Shown here in pieces: positions 14,875 through 22,638 of a stretch of 32,275 nucleotides of DNA. The stretch lies in NCBI GenBank assembly GCA_949300425.1, contig CASGED010000102.1:1-32275 (forward strand), given 5' to 3'. Position 1 is the stretch's first letter; each line of letters starts with the position of its first letter. Both the position numbers and the translations under genes were made by a program. Source of the DNA: an uncultured Bacteroides sp. (GTDB taxonomy: Bacteria; Bacteroidota; Bacteroidia; Bacteroidales; Bacteroidaceae). The notes under the pieces were generated by a model. It did no database searches and was not told the origin of the DNA. It was given only the letters and a program-made list of their open reading frames with translations.

Positions 14875-16086
14875 CTGATTCCTGAATCCCCGTCCTTTGC
14901 TTTTGCTTCCGCTTTTGCCGTTTCCTCCGCTACGGGGTTTGTACTCGGGCCCTGCGCCCACTTCGGGAGGAAGAGGAATTTTGTAGATGTCTTTTTCGAG
15001 GAACTTCTCGATGGTGCGGAATGAAGTTTGTTCTTTCTCGCTCACAAAGGTGATGGCCACTCCGTCACATCCCGCACGGGCGGTACGGCCGATGCGATGT
15101 ACGTAATCCTCGCAATCGTGAGGAACGTCGAAGTTGATGACCAGGCGGATGTCGTCTATGTCAATGCCGCGCGCTACGATGTCAGTGGCAACCAGCACAT
15201 TGATACGGCCGGCCTTAAAGGCGTGCATCACCTCGTCCCGCTGGGCTTGTTCCAAGTCGGAGTGCATCTCGTCTACGTTTAGTTTCATCTGTTTCAATGC
15301 GCGCGTCACTTCCTTCACCTTCAGTTTGGACGAGGCGAAGATGATGACCCGTTCGGGCACCTCGTCGCAGAAGAGGCTGCGCACGATGCCCAGTTTTTGG
15401 TTCTCGTAGCACACGTAGGCGGCCTGTAGGATTTTGTCCGCAGGCTTGGACACGGCCAGCTTCACTTCGGCCGGGTTATTGAGAATGTTCTTGGCCAGTT
15501 GTTGAATCTTGGTGGGCATGGTGGCGGAAAACATGATGGTTTGACGCTGGGCGGGCAAGTGTTTCACAATTTGCATGATGTCGTCGTAGAAGCCCATGTC
15601 GAGCATACGGTCAGCCTCATCCAAAATGAAATAGGACACTTTGGACAGGTCTACATAGCCCAGGTTCAGGTGGGCGATGAGACGTCCCGGTGTGGCGATG
15701 ACTACGTCGGCGCCCAGTGTGAGGCCTTTCTTTTGCTGTTCAAACAATACTCCGTCGTTTCCTCCGTACACGGCTACACTGCTCACGGGCAGGAAGTAGG
15801 AGAAACCTTCCATCTGCTGGTCAATCTGCTGGGCCAGTTCACGCGTAGGAGCCATGATGACGCAATTGATGGCATCGTCGGGGTGTTCCTCTTCAGAGAG
15901 GCGGTTGAGGATAGGAAGCAGGTAGGCGGCCGTTTTTCCGGTGCCGGTTTGCGCTACGCCTATCAGGTCGCGACCTTCGAGAATGACAGGGATGGCTTGT
16001 TCTTGTATGGGGGTGCAGTCCTCGAAGTGCATCGCGTCGAGGGCGTCGAGGACGTTGTCGTTCAGGGGTAAATCGTAAAATTTCAT
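14854..16086 (-). CDS. DEAD/DEAH box RNA helicase (RhlE/DbpA-like)
   Basis: This is a 410-residue cytoplasmic ATP-dependent RNA helicase. Visible motifs are the Q-motif region around 21-30, AQTGTGKT (45-52), PTREL (80-84), DEAD (156-159), SAT (187-189), and HRIGRTAR (330-337). The tail from about 378 is Gly/Lys/Arg/Ser rich and basic, as in RhlE-type proteins that contact ribosomal or structured RNA. The ATG at 16086 begins MKFYDLPL. An in-frame codon further upstream would place the start before the promoter-like TATCTTTGC box at 16115-16107. The gene stands alone and is convergent with rfbC. Likely role is ribosome assembly or cold adaptation; that is known for the family, not shown here. 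Confidence 0.92.
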   Translation of the reverse strand: MKFYDLPLNDNVLDALDAMHFEDCTPIQEQAIPVILEGRDLIGVAQTGTGKTAAYLLPILNRLSEEEHPDDAINCVIMAPTRELAQQIDQQMEGFSYFLPVSSVAVYGGNDGVLFEQQKKGLTLGADVVIATPGRLIAHLNLGYVDLSKVSYFILDEADRMLDMGFYDDIMQIVKHLPAQRQTIMFSATMPTKIQQLAKNILNNPAEVKLAVSKPADKILQAAYVCYENQKLGIVRSLFCDEVPERVIIFASSKLKVKEVTRALKQMKLNVDEMHSDLEQAQRDEVMHAFKAGRINVLVATDIVARGIDIDDIRLVINFDVPHDCEDYVHRIGRTARAGCDGVAITFVSEKEQTSFRTIEKFLEKDIYKIPLPPEVGAGPEYKPRSGGNGKSGSKSKGRGFRNQGKGRRK

Positions 16087-16106
16087 GCTATATGTCGAAT
16101 TTGAGC

Positions 16107-16147
16107 GCAAAGATAATACAATATTCCGCGCTTTCGATTAACTTTGC
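16107..16147. promoter_or_regulatory. Divergent -7 boxes between the DEAD-box gene and the ABC ATPase
   Basis: TATCTTTGC on the minus strand (16115-16107) and TAACTTTGC on the plus strand (16139-16147) point away from each other, with 20 and 21 bases to their respective start codons. Neither has TTTG at the -33 distance. Confidence 0.5.
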
Positions 16148-16168
16148 GGAGATTTTTTAGCCTGCATT

Positions 16169-17191
16169 GTGAACCAACCTACCATACATATTGAAAATTT
16201 GGCCATCGGCTATGCGTCCCGTCACGGAGTGAAACGGGTAGCCGGAGGACTGACGGCCGACATTCATGCGGGCGAACTAACCTGCCTTTTGGGCGCTAAC
16301 GGGGTGGGAAAGTCCACCCTGATGCGCACGCTTTCGGGCTTTCAGCCGGGGTTGGAGGGCGCTGTCCGCCTTGTGGGAAAAGACATATCGGCGTACACAA
16401 TGACCGAATTGGCGCGAGTGCTGAGCGTGGTGTTGACTGAGCGGGGCGACTTACAGGGGCTTACGGCGCGCGACCTTGTGGGCCTGGGACGGAGTCCGTA
16501 CACTGGCTTTTGGGGTACTTTGTCGGACGAGGACCGCAAGCGGGTGGACCGTGCCATGAATCTGGTAGGCATCACGTGCTTGGCGGACCGCATGGCGGAC
16601 ACTCTGAGTGATGGCGAATGTCAAAAGGTGATGATAGCCAAGGCTTTGGCTCAAGAAACACCCGTAATTTGCCTGGATGAGCCTACGGCTTTTCTCGACT
16701 TTCCCAGCAAGGTGGAGATGATGCAATTGCTCCACGACTTGAGCCGTGCCATGAGCAAGACCATCTTCCTCTCCACACACGACCTGGAGTTAGCTCTGCA
16801 GCTGGCCGACCGCCTGTGGCTGATGAAGGGAGGCGATGCGGGGCTTGCCGTAGGCACGCCCGAGGACTTGGCGCTGGATGGCAGCCTGGAACGTTTCTTT
16901 ACACACCGGGGCGTGGCTTTTGATCGGAATGCAGGTCTCTTTCGGGTGAAATATCCATGCATGGGTCAAATAAGAGTGACAGGAGAGGATAGGCGTTGCA
17001 ACATGGTGCGTAAGGCACTGTTGCGGAATGGTATAGACGCCTGTAAGGAAGCTCAGACGGCTTTCTTTATAGACACGGGACGGGAGGGAGACCCTTTCTT
17101 CTTCCACAGTACGGAAGGCGAAACATACCGTGCGGACACCATTGGGGAACTTGTGGAACTGGTAGCCGCGTCATTAGTCATTAATCATTAA
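16169..17191 (+). CDS. ABC transporter ATP-binding protein (FecE/BtuD-like) with C-terminal extension
   Basis: This is the ATPase subunit of a probable iron-siderophore, heme or cobalamin importer, of 340 residues. Walker A is GANGVGKST (42-50), the signature is LSDGE (146-150), Walker B is ICLDEP (167-172), and the switch histidine is His204. The core ends near residue 255. About 85 extra residues follow that I do not recognise, with strands such as QIRVTGEDRR and AFFIDTGREG. Neither the permease nor the binding protein is adjacent; the next gene, 11 bases on, is a MATE exporter. The start is a GTG at 16169; no ATG occurs before codon 52, inside the conserved core just after Walker A. ATPase is secure; the substrate class rests on general similarity only. 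Confidence 0.86.
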   Translation: MNQPTIHIENLAIGYASRHGVKRVAGGLTADIHAGELTCLLGANGVGKSTLMRTLSGFQPGLEGAVRLVGKDISAYTMTELARVLSVVLTERGDLQGLTARDLVGLGRSPYTGFWGTLSDEDRKRVDRAMNLVGITCLADRMADTLSDGECQKVMIAKALAQETPVICLDEPTAFLDFPSKVEMMQLLHDLSRAMSKTIFLSTHDLELALQLADRLWLMKGGDAGLAVGTPEDLALDGSLERFFTHRGVAFDRNAGLFRVKYPCMGQIRVTGEDRRCNMVRKALLRNGIDACKEAQTAFFIDTGREGDPFFFHSTEGETYRADTIGELVELVAASLVINH

Positions 17192-17202
17192 ACATTACCG
17201 CC

Positions 17203-18588
17203 GTGCATCTTCATCACCATACCGCCAAAGAGAATTACGAGCAACTGACTTCGGCCCCTATACCGGGACTGATTACCCGCTTGGCCGTGCCTACTATTAT
17301 CAGTATGTTGGTGACTTCCTTTTACAACATGGCCGACACCTACTTTGTGGGCAAAATAGACACCCAAAGTACGGCGGCCGTTGGTATCGTATTCTCGTTG
17401 ATGTCCATCATCCAGGCTGTGGGCTTCTTCTTCGGCCACGGTTCGGGAAACTACATCTCGCGCCGTTTGGGGGCGAAGGACGTGGCCAGTGCGGAGCAAA
17501 TGGCTTCTACGGGTTTCTTCATGGCCTTTTTCGCAGGATGTGTGCTGGCGGTGCTTGGGTTAGTGTTCCTCACTCCGCTCTCCATCCTGTTGGGTTCCAC
17601 TCCCACAATCCTTCCTTATACTGAATGTTATTTGGGAATCATCCTGCTGGGTACCCCCTTCATGGCTTCTTCGCTGGTGCTCAACAACCAGATGCGTTTT
17701 CAGGGAAACGCGACCTACGCCATGGTAGGTATTGTGAGCGGGGCGGTGCTGAATGTGGCGTTAGATCCCTTGTTCATCTTCGTATTCGGTATGGGTGTGT
17801 CGGGAGCGGCTTTGGCCACGGTGCTGAGCCAGGTATGTAGTTTCTCTTTGTTATTGTACATGACCCGCCGGGGCGGAAACCTGCCCATCCGTTACCGGAA
17901 TTTCACTCCTTCGTGGATGCTCGTCAAGGAAATCATAGGTGGGGGAACGCCCTCGCTCACGCGTCAGGGTTTGGCCAGTGTCAGCACAATCCTGCTCAAC
18001 GTAGCGGCCGGCGGGTATGGCGACGCGGCCATTGCGGGCATGTCCATCGTGTCGCGCATCGGTATGTTCATCAACTCTTTCCTCATTGGCTTTGGCCAAG
18101 GTTTCCAGCCCATGTGTGGCTTCAGCTACGGAGCGGGGCTTTATGCGCGCGTCCGTCAAGGTTTTTGGTTTTGCGTGCGTATTGGGGTGGTGTTCTTCAT
18201 CGTGTGCGGCGTGTTGGGCTATGGCTATGCCGAAGAGATTGTGGAGCTTTTCCGCAAGGGTGATCCCGACGTGGTGTCCACGGGAGCCAACGCTTTGCGC
18301 TGGCAGCTCTTTGCTTATCCGCTGGGGGCTTTTACCATCATCAGTAACATGATGTTGCAGACCATTCGCAAATCTGTGCGTGCCACCATCCTTTCCTCCG
18401 CCCGTCAGGGGCTGTTCTTCGTACCCTTCATCTTCATTCTGCCCCATTTCTTCGGGTTGCAAGGCGTGGAAATGTGTCAGGCGGTGTCCGATCTTTGTAC
18501 TTTCCTGTTGGCCATCCCGCTCTCGTTGGGCGTGTTGTGGGAGATGAAGCGGCAAGAAGCGGGACTGCTCCCCGGAGGGAAGGTGTGA
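17203..18588 (+). CDS. MATE family efflux transporter
   Basis: This is an inner-membrane multidrug/toxin exporter of 461 residues with about 12 hydrophobic segments in two homologous halves. The N-terminal half carries the family pattern around NMADTYFVGK, and the second half repeats the fold from about residue 240. It probably exports cationic drugs or metabolites in exchange for sodium or protons; the substrate is unknown. The start is a GTG at 17203, 11 bases after the ABC ATPase stop, so the two are probably one operon. The first residues are His rich (three histidines in the first six). A hairpin follows at 18620-18654. Family call is secure. Confidence 0.92.
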   Translation: MHLHHHTAKENYEQLTSAPIPGLITRLAVPTIISMLVTSFYNMADTYFVGKIDTQSTAAVGIVFSLMSIIQAVGFFFGHGSGNYISRRLGAKDVASAEQMASTGFFMAFFAGCVLAVLGLVFLTPLSILLGSTPTILPYTECYLGIILLGTPFMASSLVLNNQMRFQGNATYAMVGIVSGAVLNVALDPLFIFVFGMGVSGAALATVLSQVCSFSLLLYMTRRGGNLPIRYRNFTPSWMLVKEIIGGGTPSLTRQGLASVSTILLNVAAGGYGDAAIAGMSIVSRIGMFINSFLIGFGQGFQPMCGFSYGAGLYARVRQGFWFCVRIGVVFFIVCGVLGYGYAEEIVELFRKGDPDVVSTGANALRWQLFAYPLGAFTIISNMMLQTIRKSVRATILSSARQGLFFVPFIFILPHFFGLQGVEMCQAVSDLCTFLLAIPLSLGVLWEMKRQEAGLLPGGKV

Positions 18589-18619
18589 ATCTGTATTTTG
18601 CATACGCATGCACATATAA

Positions 18620-18654
18620 AACGGGGCATCCTTCGTCATGAAAGATGTCCCGTT
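18620..18654 (+). terminator. Hairpin after the MATE gene
   Basis: AACGGGGCATCCTT (18620-18633) pairs with AAGATGTCCCGTT (18642-18654), with one or two wobble or bulged positions and an 8-base loop. The stem is GC rich at its base, but no long T run follows directly. It lies between converging genes. Confidence 0.6.
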
Positions 18655-18726
18655 CCTCGTTAACTATTAAAAACAGAGTGATGAAAAATTAGAGTGTTTC
18701 TTTTTTTATCGGAAAATAACACTATG

Positions 18727-19284
18727 TTAGCGTAGAGCGTAGTGTGTGTCTACCATTGTGGCTTGGCGCGCGTTAGCTACACCTTGAGCATCGAGCGTCA
18801 CGGTCAGGTCTTCCCCGTTAGGCAAAGTCATGCTGGCCGTACCGTCATTGTTCAGTTGAATCAATTCGGCGCTCGTGTCTCCGGATACGACGTTCCATGT
18901 ATTCAGTTCCTTGTCATAAATCAGTTCCATTGAAGCGCTTTCATCACCTTCTTTCGTGATGGAATATCCGTTCTTCAAAGTCTCTACCAGGTAATTGCCG
19001 TTTTCGCCTTGCACCTTCTTGATGTCGCCTATGCTGGCCATGGGGTTGCTTCCGCTCCAAAATTCAATGGAATTGATAACAAGTGCGTCAGCCATGTAGC
19101 ATACACCATACACCGGAATGATGTTGAGCACTAAGAATACCAACTCGTTTACGGCTTTGTTGCTAATACCTTGGTTCCAGGTAGACAATCTGTTGTGCAA
19201 ACCAAAAGAACCTACACACGATGTGAACAGGAATGCGCTACAAATCATGAGCGTAGCGGCCATCTTAAAATTAAACTTTTTCAT
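18727..19284 (-). CDS. DUF3332 family lipoprotein
   Basis: This is a 185-residue exported protein. The signal peptide ends in FTSC with Cys23 as the lipidation site. A short hydrophobic stretch near residues 47-70 (VFLVLNIIPVYGVCYMADALVINSI) resembles the small membrane-like segment of DUF3332 proteins. The C-terminal part is a polar beta-strand domain. I recognise the family, but its function is not known. The gene stands alone: a TATATTTGC box lies at 19331-19323 on the minus strand, about 40 bases before the start. The C-terminal half could be a small beta sandwich; no catalytic residues are visible. Confidence 0.8.
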   Translation of the reverse strand: MKKFNFKMAATLMICSAFLFTSCVGSFGLHNRLSTWNQGISNKAVNELVFLVLNIIPVYGVCYMADALVINSIEFWSGSNPMASIGDIKKVQGENGNYLVETLKNGYSITKEGDESASMELIYDKELNTWNVVSGDTSAELIQLNNDGTASMTLPNGEDLTVTLDAQGVANARQATMVDTHYALR

Positions 19285-19322
19285 AAATTTATCTCCTATT
19301 TAATTAGAATGTAATAATACGT

Positions 19323-19331
19323 GCAAATATA
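19323..19331 (-). promoter_or_regulatory. -7 box for the DUF3332 gene
   Basis: TATATTTGC on the minus strand matches the -7 consensus. No TTTG lies at the -33 distance. It is divergent from the stronger promoter at 19378-19408. Confidence 0.5.
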
Positions 19332-19377
19332 CTTTTAAATTTTGAATTCCCTACTAAAAATAGAAAAAATCTCAGAA

Positions 19378-19408
19378 TTTGCCTTATTAGTATTTTTTGC
19401 TACCTTTG
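19378..19408 (+). promoter_or_regulatory. Bacteroidota-type promoter for the MBL hydrolase gene
   Basis: TTTG at 19378-19381 and TACCTTTG at 19401-19408 are separated by exactly 19 bases, a full consensus match. The start site would be near 19413, giving a leader of about 50 bases. Confidence 0.75.
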
Positions 19409-19462
19409 TGCGCTTTTTCTGAAATATTTTCTGAAAAAGATAATTTGGATAGATTTTTGAAA

Positions 19463-20266
19463 ATGAAGATACGATTTATAAGTTTGGCAAGCGGAAGCAG
19501 CGGAAACTGCTACTACTTGGGCACCGAGAGATATGGCATACTGATAGACGCGGGCATAGCGATGCGGACCATCCGGAAAGTACTTAAAGAGCATGATATT
19601 CCAATGGAAACTATTCGTGCCGTGTTTGTCACCCACGACCATGCAGACCACATCAAAGCCGTGGGCGGGCTGGGGGAGAAGTTGAACATTCCCGTATATT
19701 CCACCCGGCGCATCCATGAAGGCATCAACCGGAGTTATTGTGTGTCCGACAAGTTGCACGCCTCGGTACGCTATCTGGAGAAACAGCAGCCCATGCGGTT
19801 GGAGGACTTTCGTATCGAGGCTTTTGAAGTGCCCCATGACGGGATAGACAACGTGGGCTATTTCATCGAAGTGGACGGAAAAGCCTTTGCCTTCCTCACC
19901 GACTTGGGCGAAATTACCCCCGTGGCCTCCGGCTATATTGATAAGGCCAATTACCTGATATTGGAAGCCAACTATGACGAGGAAATGTTGCGCATGGGTC
20001 CTTATCCGGCTTATCTGAAAGAACGCATCATGAGCCGCACGGGGCACATGAGCAATGCCGACACGGCGGCTTTCCTGGCCGAACACTTCACGAGCCGCTT
20101 ACGTTACATTTGGCTGTGTCATCTGAGCCGGGAAAACAACCATCCCGAACTGGCCTATAAGACCGTAGAGCTGAAGTTGCGCGAACGGGGCGTCGAAGTA
20201 GGGCGGGACGTTCAACTTTGTGCCTTGAAGCGCACTACACCTTCCGAGCTTTACGAGTTTGAATAA
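19463..20266 (+). CDS. MBL-fold metallohydrolase (YycJ/WalJ-like)
   Basis: This 267-residue cytoplasmic beta-lactamase-fold hydrolase has the metal motif THDHADH, with His58, His60, Asp62 and His63. Further ligands are expected at His135-like, Asp159-like and C-terminal His positions (VPHDG, LTDLG, CHLS). The opening LASGSSGNCYYL is typical of the YycJ/WalJ group, which relates to DNA 5'-exonuclease activity and to cell-wall regulation in Firmicutes. The biological role in Bacteroidota is not certain. I start it at the ATG at 19463, because an upstream in-frame start at 19397 lies within the promoter. It has its own promoter and stands alone before the tRNA operon. Confidence 0.87.
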   Translation: MKIRFISLASGSSGNCYYLGTERYGILIDAGIAMRTIRKVLKEHDIPMETIRAVFVTHDHADHIKAVGGLGEKLNIPVYSTRRIHEGINRSYCVSDKLHASVRYLEKQQPMRLEDFRIEAFEVPHDGIDNVGYFIEVDGKAFAFLTDLGEITPVASGYIDKANYLILEANYDEEMLRMGPYPAYLKERIMSRTGHMSNADTAAFLAEHFTSRLRYIWLCHLSRENNHPELAYKTVELKLRERGVEVGRDVQLCALKRTTPSELYEFE

Positions 20267-20329
20267 AAATACATAAAAAAAAACATGAAAAAAAACATCG
20301 TTCCTATTGAAAAAAAAAAAGGAAGAAGT

Positions 20330-20360
20330 TTTGGCGGTTAGGATAAAAGAACTACCTTTG
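20330..20360 (+). promoter_or_regulatory. Bacteroidota-type promoter for the tRNA operon
   Basis: TTTG at 20330-20333 and TACCTTTG at 20353-20360 are separated by 19 bases. The predicted start site is near 20365, about 20 bases before the first tRNA. A run of 11 adenines lies just upstream at 20310-20320, which could act as an upstream activating A tract. Confidence 0.8.
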
Positions 20361-20385
20361 CACCCGCAAACGGAAAAAGTAAGAT

Positions 20386-20458
20386 GCACTCTTAGCTCAG
20401 TTGGTAGAGCAACTGACTCTTAATCAGTGGGTCCAGGGTTCGAATCCCTGAGGGTGTA
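20386..20458 (+). tRNA. tRNA-Lys (CTT)
   Basis: This is a 73-base cloverleaf. The acceptor stem GCACTCT pairs with AGGGTGT (including wobble pairs), the D arm has GCTC/GAGC, the anticodon stem is ACTGA/TCAGT around the loop CTCTTAA, and the T arm is CAGGG-TTCGAAT-CCCTG. The anticodon is CTT, reading AAG. CCA is not encoded. Confidence 0.95.
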
Positions 20459-20487
20459 CAAAAAGTGAATGAATAAGAATGGCTGTT

Positions 20488-20562
20488 CGGGGTGTAGCGC
20501 AGTCCGGTTAGCGCACCTGCTTTGGGAGCAGGGGGTCGTGGGTTCGAATCCCGCTACCCCGA
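20488..20562 (+). tRNA. tRNA-Pro (TGG)
   Basis: This is a 75-base cloverleaf. The acceptor stem CGGGGTG pairs with TACCCCG, the anticodon stem is CCTGC/GCAGG around TTTGGGA, and the T arm contains GTGGG-TTCGAAT-CCCGC. The anticodon TGG reads proline codons. CCA is not encoded. It is the second gene of the operon. Confidence 0.95.
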
Positions 20563-20627
20563 CGGTTGAAAACAAAATCCGTGTTTCGGGAGAAACGAGA
20601 AAGAGGATAATCAGACAACTTCGACAA

Positions 20628-20700
20628 GCGGCAGTAGCTCAGTTGGTAGAGCATCAGCTTCCCAAGCTGAGGGTCACGGGTTCGAATCCCGCTTGCCGCT
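20628..20700 (+). tRNA. tRNA-Gly (CCC)
   Basis: This is a 73-base cloverleaf. The acceptor stem GCGGCAG pairs with TTGCCGC, the D arm is GCTC/GAGC, the anticodon stem TCAGC/GCTGA encloses TTCCCAA, and the T arm is ACGGG-TTCGAAT-CCCGC or close to it. The anticodon CCC reads GGG. CCA is not encoded. It is the last gene before the terminator. Confidence 0.95.
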
Positions 20701-20714
20701 CTACATGGAAGATT

Positions 20715-20748
20715 AGGCACTTAGATGAGAATCTGGGTGCCTTTTTTT
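20715..20748 (+). terminator. Rho-independent terminator of the tRNA operon
   Basis: AGGCACTTAGAT and ATCTGGGTGCCT form a 12-bp stem (with one imperfect position) around a GAGA loop, directly followed by a run of seven T. This is a textbook intrinsic terminator and marks the end of the three-tRNA transcript. Confidence 0.9.
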
Positions 20749-20864
20749 GGCTTGCTATAGGAAAGTTTCGGCTCGAATATCCTCTTGCAGGGGCTCTAAG
20801 GGCTGTTTCGGTTTTTTTATGCAAGATTTTTCCATTAAATGGCTATTTTTCAAAGAAAAATCCC

Positions 20865-20873
20865 TATTTTTGC
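20865..20873 (+). promoter_or_regulatory. -7 box for glycogen synthase
   Basis: TATTTTTGC lies 42 bases before the glycogen synthase ATG. No TTTG is at -33. Immediately upstream is the palindrome ATTTTTC-AAA-GAAAAAT (20845-20861), which overlaps the spacer and could bind a regulator; that is speculative. Confidence 0.45.
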
Positions 20874-20914
20874 AGCCCGAAAAAGAATAGAAAGTATAAG
20901 ATTAAGTTACACGT

Positions 20915-22582
20915 ATGATTAATGAACTACTTACTCCCGACTACATTTTTGAGGCAAGCTGGGAGGTGTGCAATAAAGTAGGAGGCATCTACACAGTACT
21001 GTCAACACGAGCCAAGACATTGCAAGAAAAGTTTCGTGACCGGGTGCTGTTCATAGGGCCGGACTTCTGGAGAGGAAAAGAGAATCCGTTGTTCACCGAA
21101 TCTGACAATCTGTGTGCCGCATGGAGACAACATGCCACGGAGAAAGACGGACTGAGTGTCCGTGTAGGCCGTTGGAACATTCCGGGCGAGCCTATCGTTA
21201 TCTTGGTTGATTTCCAACCTTTCTTTGCCAAGAAAAATGAGATTTACACCGAAATGTGGAACCGCTACCAGGTGGATTCACTCCATGCTTACGGAGATTA
21301 TGACGAAGCGTCCATGTTTGCCTACGCGGCTGGTAAAGTGACCGAGAGTTACTATCGCTTCAACCTGAGCGAGCAGGACAAAGTGGTATTTCAGGCCCAC
21401 GAATGGATGACGGGCATGGGCGCCCTCTACCTGCAGGCCTATGTACCCGAAATCGCTACTATCTTCACCACACACGCCACGTCCATCGGACGCTCCATCT
21501 CTGGCAACAACAAACCCCTTTACGATTATCTCTTCGCTTACAATGGTGACCAAATGGCCGAAGAGCTGAACATGCAGTCCAAGCACTCCATTGAGAAACA
21601 AACGGCACACTATGTGGATTGCTTCACCACCGTGAGCGAAATCACCAATAATGAATGTAAGGAACTGTTGGACAAGTCGGCGGATGTCATCTTGTTGAAT
21701 GGTTTCGAGGATGACTTTGTGCCGAAAGGTTCCACCTATGCGGGAAAACGCAAGCGTGCCCGCACGCTCATGCTGAACGTGGCCAATAAATTGCTGGGTC
21801 AGGAAATGAGTGATGACAACACGATGATAATAGGTACCAGCGGGCGCTATGAATTCCGTAACAAAGGACTCGATGTCTTCCTGGAAGCAATGAATCGCTT
21901 AAACCGCGACAAGAATCTGCGGAAGAACGTATTGGCCGTGGTGAGTGTGCCCAGTTGGGTAGGAGAGGCCCGCGAAGACTTGCTCCAACGCCTTAAAAAC
22001 CGTGAGACGAAGTTCACCACTCCGCTGGAGTGTCCTTTCATCACGCACTGGTTGCACAACATGACGCACGACCAGGTGCTGGACATGCTGAAATACTTAG
22101 GCATGGGCAATCGTCCCGAGGATAAAGTGAAAGTAGTCTTTGTGCCTTGTTACCTCAACGGGAGGGACGGCATCGTCAACAAGGCTTATTATGATTTGGT
22201 TCCCGGTCTTGACTTGGGTGTCTATGCCTCCTATTACGAGCCGTGGGGCTACACCCCGTTGGAGAGCGTGGCCTTTAGCGTGCCTACCATCACGACCGAC
22301 CTTTCGGGCTTCGGACGTTGGGTGAACGGGCTGAAGAACCAGCACGGCATAGACGACGGGGTGGAAGTAATTCACCGTTCGGACTATAATTACTCTGAAG
22401 TGGCCGATGGCATCAAGGACACCGTGACCTATCTCTCTTCGAAAACGGCGAACGAAGTAAAAGCCATTCGCAAGCGGGCGTCCGCTGTGGCTGAGCAGGC
22501 GTTGTGGAAGCATTTCATCAAATATTACTATGAGGCTTACGATGTGGCTCTGCGCAATGCCATGAAGCGTCTGGTGGGCTGA
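20915..22582 (+). CDS. Glycogen synthase, GT3 (animal/fungal-type) family
   Basis: This 555-residue cytoplasmic glycosyltransferase elongates alpha-1,4-glucan. It is of the GT3 type, known from animal and fungal glycogen synthases, not the GT5 type (GlgA). The N-terminal [19 protein letters not shown] motif (residues 12-30) and the C-terminal [12 protein letters not shown] segment, with the Glu442-x7-Glu450 pair, match the GT3 donor-site pattern. GT3 enzymes generally use UDP-glucose. The length is shorter than the ~700 residues of eukaryotic enzymes, and the regulatory ends with phosphorylation sites are absent. Glycogen phosphorylase follows 56 bases downstream, forming a storage and release pair. 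The start at 20915 is the ATG nearest the promoter box. Family is secure; the donor sugar is inferred. Confidence 0.92.
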   Translation: MINELLTPDYIFEASWEVCNKVGGIYTVLSTRAKTLQEKFRDRVLFIGPDFWRGKENPLFTESDNLCAAWRQHATEKDGLSVRVGRWNIPGEPIVILVDFQPFFAKKNEIYTEMWNRYQVDSLHAYGDYDEASMFAYAAGKVTESYYRFNLSEQDKVVFQAHEWMTGMGALYLQAYVPEIATIFTTHATSIGRSISGNNKPLYDYLFAYNGDQMAEELNMQSKHSIEKQTAHYVDCFTTVSEITNNECKELLDKSADVILLNGFEDDFVPKGSTYAGKRKRARTLMLNVANKLLGQEMSDDNTMIIGTSGRYEFRNKGLDVFLEAMNRLNRDKNLRKNVLAVVSVPSWVGEAREDLLQRLKNRETKFTTPLECPFITHWLHNMTHDQVLDMLKYLGMGNRPEDKVKVVFVPCYLNGRDGIVNKAYYDLVPGLDLGVYASYYEPWGYTPLESVAFSVPTITTDLSGFGRWVNGLKNQHGIDDGVEVIHRSDYNYSEVADGIKDTVTYLSSKTANEVKAIRKRASAVAEQALWKHFIKYYYEAYDVALRNAMKRLVG

Positions 22583-22638
22583 CGTGTACACCTATTATTA
22601 TATATAGCATATTATTAATCAGTCAAAGTTATACAATA

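Noticed and set aside
20285-20341. An 18-codon open frame (MKKNIVPIEKKKGRSFGG) before the tRNA operon
   Set aside because: It overlaps the -33 region of the tRNA promoter, contains an 11-A run, has no ribosome-binding site, and reads through an A-rich spacer; I see no reason to call it a gene.
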